Source: a virus
Length of the DNA: 64,000 nucleotides
IMG/VR virus record: IMGVR_UViG_3300037264_002228
Coordinates: 1 to 64,000 of that record
Strand: one strand, 5' to 3'
This document shows positions 57,426 to 64,000 of the stretch, piece after piece; position 1 is the stretch's first letter; each line of letters begins with the position of its first letter. The notes under the pieces were generated by a model that saw only the letters and a list, made by a program, of their open reading frames with translations, was not told the DNA's origin and searched no databases. Both the position numbers and the translations under genes were made by a program.

Positions 57426-60400
57426 ATGAGCAATGAACAGAAACATGTTCCTGCGTCCTTAAACATGGATGCTAGGAATTTTCTGCATGCTATTAACAAC
57501 TCGGCCCAGAGCAAAGTTGTTTTCTTTGAAAGCGTTGTGAAACGCTTGGGCCAAGAAGCGAAAAAGAATTTTCGGTTAGTTGCACTGCAGCCAGCTAGCT
57601 TGATGTTCGAGGATGCCAACACACATGATTATTATGTTGGTGACATCAAGAAAGATGGTGTCCGCTATACAATTGACAATATTAAGAAAATTAATGTTGT
57701 TGAAGAAAAGAAAGCTGATCTATTCGAAAAGAATTGCAGCGATCTTGTTAGCGCGATATCTGAACAAGACTTTAAGAGTGCTGAAAAAACATTTAATAGA
57801 ATTGAGCTTCAGCGCTTCCGTAGTCGTGTAATCCCAGAGAGTGGATACGTGATGACACGTGACGGTGAAGTCCGTAAGGTTAATCTAAATAATGGCACAG
57901 TAAAAGAAAGTAATATCCCGCTCATTGTCAAAGCGTTCGCTGATGCAGTAACTGACTCAGTTGAACTTTCAGAAGGTCAAGTTGTTAGTGGTACATTTAC
58001 AGAAACTGGTGAACAATTTGTTATTCCTATTGATGAATTAGCTCGCCGTCGTGTTGTGGCTCGCAAGATGCGCCAAGTCGCAGAAAGCGCGCACCACTCA
58101 CCATCTTTCCAGAAATTAGTTGCTAATGTTGCGGCTTTGGTATCTGAACAAAAAGTTGCCGCTGCTGTTGAAATGGCCGCTAAGTTCTTGAAAGAAGAGC
58201 AAGAATTCTGCCTATTAGGCGCTAATGGTGTTTATAAATTAGTTGAATCAGCTCTTGCAACTCAAATGGAATTTAATTCATTCCTAGTAAACGACGTTGC
58301 AATGTTGATGCATAAAACAAATCTAAAGGTTAATCGAGACTCAATAGTTGAATGCTGGTCTAAGACAGCTCAAAAGGCTCAGAATGCTGAGCTTTTAACG
58401 AAAGCAAAGAATCTATCAGAATCTGAGAGCTTTGCTTCTGATTATGAGGTATTCTTGGAATCAGTATTCAATGAAACTGGTGATATTGATTCAAACCGCG
58501 CAAAAGCTTATTTGACATCTTTACGTGTTATTCGTGGTGTTCTAAAACACATGGAAGGCCAGGAACAACTAGTACAAGATATGGACCGTATGGTTGGTGC
58601 ATTAGAGACTGACCAACCTGCTACAGACGTGATTCAACAAGCCGAAGAACTATTGGCTAGCTTGAGTGACGAAATTGTCGGAAGAGTTGATAATCTCAGC
58701 AATTTCGACCGTATGCCAGGGGTTGAGGAAGAGCCAATGCCTGGTGATGGAATGGAAGGCGAAGAAGGCGAAGAGCCACCAGTTCCTCTGCCTGAATTGG
58801 GTGATGAAACTGCTGGCCCTGAAGTACCTGGAATGTCTGCTGATGAATTTGGTAACGCTATGGGCGCTCCAATGGAACCAGCAATGGCTGGCATGGAATC
58901 AAAGAAGAAAGTATCAAAACCTCTATCTGAGGGTGAATTCACTCCAGTAGAGAGAATGAGCGTTCTTGAATTACAAGAAGAGCTATTAAGCTGGAAGACA
59001 GATGGTCATATCTTCCTTAAAGAAGATGGATTTGAAGATTGCTATGGTCAACTAAATCGTTATATTGACCGTTGCATGTCACTCGGTCAACCAGCTGATC
59101 CAGTCCGTGAAGCGTTTGAACAAATCCGTGATGTCGTTATCGATTCTGGTAATGACGTCGACTTAGACATGCCACATGATCCATATGCTAAGGCTGTGAA
59201 TCTGAAGGAAGGCGCTAAGATTAAGGATTACATGCCAGTCTTTGAAGATCTTGGTGGACTAGCTGGTCCAGCAAAGGGTGTAAAACATGGTAGTGATGCC
59301 TCTGGCATGAATGAGCTACAAGATGGTGAAGGCCTCTCTAAGAAGGAAACTAAGAAAGTCGATGGCACTGATGCTAGTGGCGCGCCAAGCGCAACTGGCG
59401 CTGAGAGTCAAGAAGTTGGTCTCGGTATGTCGAAAGACCATCAGAGCAAGACCAAAGGTCTTGCGTCCAAAGACTTGAAGAAAGTTAGTGGCCAAGATGC
59501 TTCTAATACGCCAAATCCAGGTGGCGCTGTAAAGGGCGACCCAGATATGGCAAAGGATTTGCTTGATAAATCAAAGAGCATCGCTGAAGGATCATTTATT
59601 GACAAAATAGCAGCTACTCTTGGTGAAGAAGAGTTTAAATTAGGTACAACTCATAAGAGTGGCGCTGGTTATACTAAGGGTCATGATCTTAAGATGGATG
59701 AGCTGCAAGGTAGCGATGGCGTTGATGGTGATGACTTGAAGAAAGTCGATGGCACTAGCGCCGCTGGTACTCCTTCCGCTAAGGGCGCAGAGGGTGGTGA
59801 CACCGATATGGCCAAAGACTTCCAGGACAAGACAGATGGTTTAGCTGAATCTGAAGAAGGTGGCGAAGTTGTCTCTGAGGTACCAGAGAATGAAGAGGCA
59901 GCTACAGAGGATCAGCACAAAGGCCCACGTCAGCACAAATGGGGCCGCAAAAAGGCAGCTCTTGCTCCACGCGAAGTGAAGAAAGAGAGTGTCGAAGGAA
60001 TAGCGAACTCATTAAGTGAAGATGTTGCTATCTTTAAGACCGATGATCGTCTTGATGACGTAATCATGAAGGTATTGGAGCACATGAAGGGCGATGAACC
60101 AATGGGTGTTGATGCTGGCATGATGCCACCAGCACCAGTTGGCGATATGCCTCCAGGCGATATGCCTCCAGGCGATATGGGTATGCCTCCAGGCGATGGT
60201 ATGCCTGCAGGTGATATGGGTATGCCTCCAGGCGACATGATGGGCGGTGACGAAGAGGCCGTTGGCCATACGTTCGATGCTGAAAATATGGCCGCAGGAA
60301 TTCCACCAGAGGGCGCTCCAGGCCATGATGAAATGGAATCACCAGAAGAAAAAGCAGCCGAATCTGAAGCAGGTGGTCCACCTTCATTCGTAAAGGACGA

Positions 60401-60665
60401 AAAGAAGGATGAGAAGAAGGGTCCACCACCTCCTAAGAAGGAAAAGAAGGACGACGACAAGGAAGAGAAAGGCGAAAAAAAGGAAAAGAAGGACGACAAG
60501 GACGACAAGAAAGAGAAGAAAGAGTCTTTCGACGCCGCTCTTAATAACAAATTAGGAACATTGACCGAAGAAGGTTATTGTGTTGATTGCGATCAGAAGG
60601 GCGACAAATGTAAGTGCCCTCCGATGTGCAAGAAATGTGGTCAAGACAAATGTGAGTGCAAATAA
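57426..60665 (+). CDS. Very large acidic head-scaffold-region protein, 1079 aa
   Basis: Lies between portal and prohead protease, the place of T4 scaffold-core genes 67 and 68. Residues 1-420 are helical and look folded (AKNRFRLVALQPASLMFEDANTHDYYVG-type segments; AARKMRQVAES; VAAAVEMAAKFLKEEQEF). Then come acidic, Gly/Pro-rich stretches, three imperfect repeats around KKVDGTxASGTPSAxGAE (about 643, 684 and 770), a Met/Pro/Gly array with GDMPPGDMGMPPGDG (about 907-938), a Lys/Asp/Glu run and an eight-Cys tail (GYCVDCDQKGDKCKC, CKKCGQDKCECK). Abundant codons and a strong Shine-Dalgarno suggest high expression. A scaffold or internal core role is likely, but unproven. Confidence 0.65.
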   Translation: MSNEQKHVPASLNMDARNFLHAINNSAQSKVVFFESVVKRLGQEAKKNFRLVALQPASLMFEDANTHDYYVGDIKKDGVRYTIDNIKKINVVEEKKADLFEKNCSDLVSAISEQDFKSAEKTFNRIELQRFRSRVIPESGYVMTRDGEVRKVNLNNGTVKESNIPLIVKAFADAVTDSVELSEGQVVSGTFTETGEQFVIPIDELARRRVVARKMRQVAESAHHSPSFQKLVANVAALVSEQKVAAAVEMAAKFLKEEQEFCLLGANGVYKLVESALATQMEFNSFLVNDVAMLMHKTNLKVNRDSIVECWSKTAQKAQNAELLTKAKNLSESESFASDYEVFLESVFNETGDIDSNRAKAYLTSLRVIRGVLKHMEGQEQLVQDMDRMVGALETDQPATDVIQQAEELLASLSDEIVGRVDNLSNFDRMPGVEEEPMPGDGMEGEEGEEPPVPLPELGDETAGPEVPGMSADEFGNAMGAPMEPAMAGMESKKKVSKPLSEGEFTPVERMSVLELQEELLSWKTDGHIFLKEDGFEDCYGQLNRYIDRCMSLGQPADPVREAFEQIRDVVIDSGNDVDLDMPHDPYAKAVNLKEGAKIKDYMPVFEDLGGLAGPAKGVKHGSDASGMNELQDGEGLSKKETKKVDGTDASGAPSATGAESQEVGLGMSKDHQSKTKGLASKDLKKVSGQDASNTPNPGGAVKGDPDMAKDLLDKSKSIAEGSFIDKIAATLGEEEFKLGTTHKSGAGYTKGHDLKMDELQGSDGVDGDDLKKVDGTSAAGTPSAKGAEGGDTDMAKDFQDKTDGLAESEEGGEVVSEVPENEEAATEDQHKGPRQHKWGRKKAALAPREVKKESVEGIANSLSEDVAIFKTDDRLDDVIMKVLEHMKGDEPMGVDAGMMPPAPVGDMPPGDMPPGDMGMPPGDGMPAGDMGMPPGDMMGGDEEAVGHTFDAENMAAGIPPEGAPGHDEMESPEEKAAESEAGGPPSFVKDEKKDEKKGPPPPKKEKKDDDKEEKGEKKEKKDDKDDKKEKKESFDAALNNKLGTLTEEGYCVDCDQKGDKCKCPPMCKKCGQDKCECK

Positions 60666-60674
60666 GGTAAATCG

Positions 60675-61355
60675 ATGATAATTTCAAGATCTTCTGTTGC
60701 ACAAACTGGCCAATTAGGCAATTATCAATTGCTGCGTGAATCAATACCATTACTAATAGTTAAATCTGAAAGCGTAATGGTTGAGGACGCAAATGGCCAG
60801 AAGCGTCCAACTCTGCGTTTGGCTGGTCGTTTTCAATACGGCAATAAGCCAAACTCAAATGGCCGTATCTATGAATCTGCTATTTTAAAACAAGCAGTAT
60901 CTGAGATTCAAGAAGACCTTAAAGCACGTAGAATTTTAGGCGAATTCGATCATCCACCAGATGCTAAGATTCATTTGGATCGTATTAGTCACGTTCTAAC
61001 TAAGCTGTGGATGGAAGGTGATGAAGTTCTTGGCGAACTAGAAGTTCTAGAAAAAACACCATGTGGAGCTATTCTAAAAGGTTTAGTTGAGAGTGGTGTT
61101 AGTATTGGTATTAGTTCTCGTGGCGTTGGCGATATGGAAGCTGCAATGGTTGAAGGCCAAGAATATTATAAAGTTATGCCTGGATTTACATTTGTAACGT
61201 TTGACGTTGTTGCAGAACCAAGCGTCCATGGTAGTTATCTTAATGTTATGGAATCTCGTAATAGACTCATGAAAGACAAGCAGATTTCTGAGTCGTTTAA
61301 AACTAAAGAACGCAATGTTCTTAAAGAGATTCATAATTATTTCAATAAGATTTAA
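60675..61355 (+). CDS. 21: Prohead core protease, T4 gp21-like, 226 aa
   Basis: Serine protease that matures the head by cutting scaffold and capsid proteins. The fold markers: LAGRFQYGNKPNSNGRIYESAIL (about 49-71), LGEFDHPPD with catalytic His93, and SIGISSRGVG with the nucleophile Ser147 or Ser148. VTFDVVAEPSVHGSYLNVME supplies the remaining strand. Length matches T4 gp21 (212 aa). Starts 9 nt after the scaffold-like gene, which is its probable substrate. A second, non-catalytic relative lies at 17963. Confidence 0.9.
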   Translation: MIISRSSVAQTGQLGNYQLLRESIPLLIVKSESVMVEDANGQKRPTLRLAGRFQYGNKPNSNGRIYESAILKQAVSEIQEDLKARRILGEFDHPPDAKIHLDRISHVLTKLWMEGDEVLGELEVLEKTPCGAILKGLVESGVSIGISSRGVGDMEAAMVEGQEYYKVMPGFTFVTFDVVAEPSVHGSYLNVMESRNRLMKDKQISESFKTKERNVLKEIHNYFNKI

Positions 61356-61378
61356 ATAATCAGATTGATCTCTATTTG

Positions 61379-61386
61379 CAAATATA
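61379..61386 (+). promoter_or_regulatory. Candidate late promoter CAAATATA after the protease gene
   Basis: GCAAATATATTATAAC is followed by a leader with TTGAGGAATAT before ATG 61425. It lies in a 69-nt gap with nothing else recognisable. Confidence 0.45.
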
Positions 61387-61424
61387 TTATAACTTTCGTA
61401 GTTTGAGAGTACCTTGAGGAATAT

Positions 61425-62291
61425 ATGAGTTATCCAGATCCTTATCCAGATTATGATGATCAACATAAAGACAAATTTTTAGAAATAGAACCAGATACTG
61501 ATGATGTTCAAGTTCCACCACAACCTAAACCAGAAGGTCTTCATGATGAAGATGAATTTACAAATGATCAGCAGGACCCGGAATTCAACACGTGGGGGAA
61601 ACGTGTATATAATTGGGTTTTAGAAAAATGGAATTCTGGTGAATTTAATGAGGACAATAAAGACAGTATTACTGTTGATCAAGCAAAAACCATGTTTAGT
61701 AGAGATACCGGGATCGATCTAATAAAACAACCTAATGCTCATTATGCTGAGGCGGTATTTTGGTCAAACGATGACATGTTTAATACTGATGTAGAATCAT
61801 ATTTTAATGAATCTAAAAAGTCTAATCCATGGGCTATTTGCACCAACTCCGTTGGTCGTGAAAACAAAAAGAAATATGAGAGATGCATTATGTCAGTAAA
61901 GAAAAAGACTAATTACAAAGAATCTGTTGATCCAGTTCAGCAAATTGCTGAAATGTTAACAGATGACCCAGATGTAATGGTTGGTGATTTTGATGATGAA
62001 CAATCAAATGATGTTGGTACACTAACTGCAGAGCCGCCAATTGCTGAGCCAGTTGCTGAGCCAGCACAAGATTTGGATGTTAACGAGTTTGATGCTGCTT
62101 TAGATAGGATCTTAGCAGACATGGGAGGCCCAACTGGTGGGCCGACCACAAAACCGGTTGAACCAGAAACAATGCCTGATGTAGATCCTGGCGCTCCTGG
62201 CGCTCCTACTGAACCATCTGAGCCAGACCCTTTTACACCAACAAGACCAGCAGTTATGCCAGAACCAAAAGCGAGAACAAACAGGTATTAA
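61425..62291 (+). CDS. Hypothetical acidic/proline-rich head-region protein, 288 aa
   Basis: An acidic, Pro-rich N-terminus (PDPYPDYDDQ) precedes a folded part of about 60-130 (FNTWGKRVYNWVLEKWNSGEFN). The conspicuous motif PWAICTNSVGR, then KKKYERCIMSVKK (about 137-160) recurs in many phage proteins as two Cys in a short basic helix hairpin. The C-terminal third is acidic and Pro-rich (EPPIAEPVAEPAQ; VDPGAPGAPTEPSEPDP), probably disordered. Position after the protease suggests an internal or core protein. The family is not named. Confidence 0.6.
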   Translation: MSYPDPYPDYDDQHKDKFLEIEPDTDDVQVPPQPKPEGLHDEDEFTNDQQDPEFNTWGKRVYNWVLEKWNSGEFNEDNKDSITVDQAKTMFSRDTGIDLIKQPNAHYAEAVFWSNDDMFNTDVESYFNESKKSNPWAICTNSVGRENKKKYERCIMSVKKKTNYKESVDPVQQIAEMLTDDPDVMVGDFDDEQSNDVGTLTAEPPIAEPVAEPAQDLDVNEFDAALDRILADMGGPTGGPTTKPVEPETMPDVDPGAPGAPTEPSEPDPFTPTRPAVMPEPKARTNRY

Positions 62292-63329
62292 ATGAATATC
62301 ATTGAATTGGCATTTTTTAATGACGATGAACTACTTCTTGAAATGCATCCATCAATACAAAATGCATTTGAGAAGGGTACTCATCCATTAGCAAAACATC
62401 CAGTGTTTAGTAAACATGGTCAAAAAATGTCTAATGACCAATATATTCATTTAATGGCACAATATAAATCAAGGTCTGGTAAAGAACAGTTTGATCCAAA
62501 TGACGTCATGACTACGTATAGGGCCATTACGTCTATAGAAAGAATGCATCAGAACGAATTAAAACAACTGGCAATTAAAATAGTGTGCCAAGTATGGAAA
62601 GTCGATCCATCATTATTTGCTGAGCCAGAATTAACACAAAATATTAGTATTGGTGGTGATGATGAAGACGCAGAAGAGGAAGTTGAAGAAGAATTGACAC
62701 CAGAACAACTAGAAGAAGTAGAAAAGCGCATTACAATGAACATGTTGACCCATGGTAGTTCTATTCATATGATGACTACTATGTATCATTTGGCAAAAGA
62801 TGCATTAGAAAAGATGGATTCAAGACTTATAAAACTATATGATGTATTTAGTACTGGTGCTAATTTAAGTTCTTGGTATATGAATATAGAGAACATGCTA
62901 CAATTAATGGGTGTAATGACAGGTGGCACTGAAGAGGTTGAGTGGGAAGGCGACAAGCCAAAAATCAAAGCAAAAGCTATGATGTTTCCAATCTTATTGC
63001 ACGAAATGTCTAAGGGTGTGATGGAAGTATTAACGATGCATCAGTTATCATCGTTAGAACCAGACACTCTTAAGAAAGTATATAAGCACGCTGACAAATA
63101 TGAACACGAATTTTTCCATTTCTTTGTTGGGCCAGCTGTGTGGAGAAAATTCATTAGAGTAGTACCTAAAGATAAACTGGCGCGTGTTATTGCTGCTTTA
63201 TCTAATCCAAAATTAAAATCTAAAGATGTAACTGCATTTATTAATGCCACAATTGAAGATTCTGAGTTGGCTGTTCAGATGATTAATGATTTGGTGCGTG
63301 ATCCAAAAGGCACAGTTGAAAATCTATGA
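62292..63329 (+). CDS. Hypothetical head-region protein, 345 aa
   Basis: Begins directly after the previous stop. Mostly helical, with an acidic run in the middle (GGDDEDAEEEVEEELTPEQLEEVEKR, about 121-146), Met-rich helices (MLTHGSSIHMMTTMYHLAKDALEKM; MFPILLHEMSKGVMEVLTMHQL) and a C-terminal helical bundle. No catalytic motif is visible. It may be an internal head or capsid-assembly protein by position; the AT-rich codons argue against the major capsid protein. It shares ATGA with the next gene. Confidence 0.6.
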   Translation: MNIIELAFFNDDELLLEMHPSIQNAFEKGTHPLAKHPVFSKHGQKMSNDQYIHLMAQYKSRSGKEQFDPNDVMTTYRAITSIERMHQNELKQLAIKIVCQVWKVDPSLFAEPELTQNISIGGDDEDAEEEVEEELTPEQLEEVEKRITMNMLTHGSSIHMMTTMYHLAKDALEKMDSRLIKLYDVFSTGANLSSWYMNIENMLQLMGVMTGGTEEVEWEGDKPKIKAKAMMFPILLHEMSKGVMEVLTMHQLSSLEPDTLKKVYKHADKYEHEFFHFFVGPAVWRKFIRVVPKDKLARVIAALSNPKLKSKDVTAFINATIEDSELAVQMINDLVRDPKGTVENL

Positions 63330-64000
63330 AATTAGTTTGTTTATTAGAAGATATAACAGCTAAACTTGAGAATCTTAAAAAGATTTTACTTGGTAAGAAA
63401 TCTATATGGCTACAACGTAAATTAAAAAGACCTGTTGATGCATCTATACATGAGCCTGTTGCAGGAGCATCGTCAATTACGCCAGAACTACAACAAGCAG
63501 CTGCTGAAGAAATTAAAAACTCTGCACAATGGGATCCAACAACTAGACGTGAATTAGATGGCATATTCATACAGTTTATCGTAAGAAATATTGCCAACAA
63601 TAGCATAAAACTGCCTGAAGATGGCCCACCATTGAAAGAAACATTAGACACATTTGTTAAAGCATCTAAAAAGGGTAGTTGGATAGACAAAAAAGATATC
63701 ATGCAATTTACTGATTGGCGTGAATTGCAGCGTTCAACGATGGAATGGACAAAGAAAAACCAAGAAGGTAGTAGACCATCATCTGAAACCGAATGGGTTA
63801 AAAGAGCCAAAGCAGGATCTGAGAAAATAACAGAATTTGATATTACAACCACAGGCGGTAATGTGCCTGGTAATAAACATTATGTTGTGATTCAATTAAA
63901 CACACCAATTGCAGTAACGGTGTATGGTAGGGGCACACAATGGTGTACATCTTGCTCATTATATAAGACGATAAGGCCACATGAGCTAGAACAAAATCTT
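63326..64000 (+). CDS. Hypothetical protein, N-terminal part (runs off the right edge)
   Basis: Open for all 225 codons from ATG 63326, which overlaps the previous TGA, to the window end. A helical N-terminus (LLEDITAKLENLKKILLGKKSIWLQRKLKRP) is followed by a middle domain and, near the end, YGRGTQWCTSCSLYKTIRP (about 192-210). The phrase GTQWCTS recalls the GSKWCTA-type motif I remember from PcfJ-like and other phage proteins of unknown role. It continues the head-region operon. The rest of the gene and its function are not visible. Confidence 0.65.
   Translation, partial: MKLVCLLEDITAKLENLKKILLGKKSIWLQRKLKRPVDASIHEPVAGASSITPELQQAAAEEIKNSAQWDPTTRRELDGIFIQFIVRNIANNSIKLPEDGPPLKETLDTFVKASKKGSWIDKKDIMQFTDWRELQRSTMEWTKKNQEGSRPSSETEWVKRAKAGSEKITEFDITTTGGNVPGNKHYVVIQLNTPIAVTVYGRGTQWCTSCSLYKTIRPHELEQNL

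Noticed and set aside
59930-60550. 206-residue minus-strand open frame rich in Ser, Phe and Pro
   Set aside because: Antisense of the Lys/Asp/Gly-rich end of the scaffold-region gene.

Overview
The window is part of the genome of a large tailed bacteriophage with a contractile tail (Caudoviricetes, T4-like core set). It carries recognisable counterparts of T4 gp46/47, gp13, gp15, gp16-17, gp18, gp19 (twice), gp20, gp21, gp25, gp26, gp53, gp5, gp6, UvsW, a Toprim primase and gp55-type sigma factors. The DNA is AT-rich by eye, genes are packed with 1-20 nt overlaps, and almost everything is on the + strand. No host gene, tRNA, rRNA, insertion sequence or CRISPR array was seen. The host cannot be named; a B12-dependent ribonucleotide reductase implies that cobalamin is available in it.

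Layout. 1-7.7 kb: the 3' end of a Ser/Ala repeat protein, an unknown protein, then a compact block of glycosyltransferase-like and methyltransferase genes. 7.7-11 kb: SbcCD-like recombination pair (gp47/gp46). 11.5-13 kb: divergent transcription-factor genes (one minus-strand zinc-ribbon protein, one gp55-like sigma). 13-20.6 kb: nucleotide and miscellaneous genes: a DUF115-like protein, a deoxyribosyltransferase-like protein, a DEDDh exonuclease, a PurA/PurZ-like synthetase, a protease-fold relative that lacks catalytic residues, a hairpin-flanked strongly translated gene, and ThyX. 20.6-23 kb: two unknown proteins and two more glycosyltransferase-like genes. 23-33 kb: neck, tail completion, sheath, two tubes, and the gp26-like tail chaperone with a probable programmed frameshift. 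34-36 kb: primase and an unknown gene. 35.7-46.2 kb: hub, tape measure and baseplate. 46.2-53.1 kb: small minus-strand genes, class II RNR, UvsW-like helicase, a second sigma factor. 53.1-64 kb: terminase, portal, a very large acidic scaffold-region protein, prohead protease and further head-region genes, the last running off the right edge. The major capsid protein is not in the window.

Expression. Many intergenic junctions carry YAAATATA, close to the T4 late promoter TATAAATA, in keeping with the phage sigma factors. At about ten genes this box sits at one fixed distance (first A 11 nt before the start codon), which on T4 geometry puts the transcription start on or next to the start codon and suggests leaderless late mRNAs. 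All three convergent gene junctions carry inverted repeats.

Most interesting hypotheses: (1) a phage-borne serine-rich repeat protein with its own glycosylation cassette; (2) promoter and start codon fused into one element; (3) a PurZ-like enzyme, which would point to 2-aminoadenine DNA; (4) a +1/-2 frameshift in the tail chaperone; (5) several phage sigma factors. There is no gene-free stretch longer than about 300 bases; the longest gaps (18582-18694, 51357-51495) are described below.
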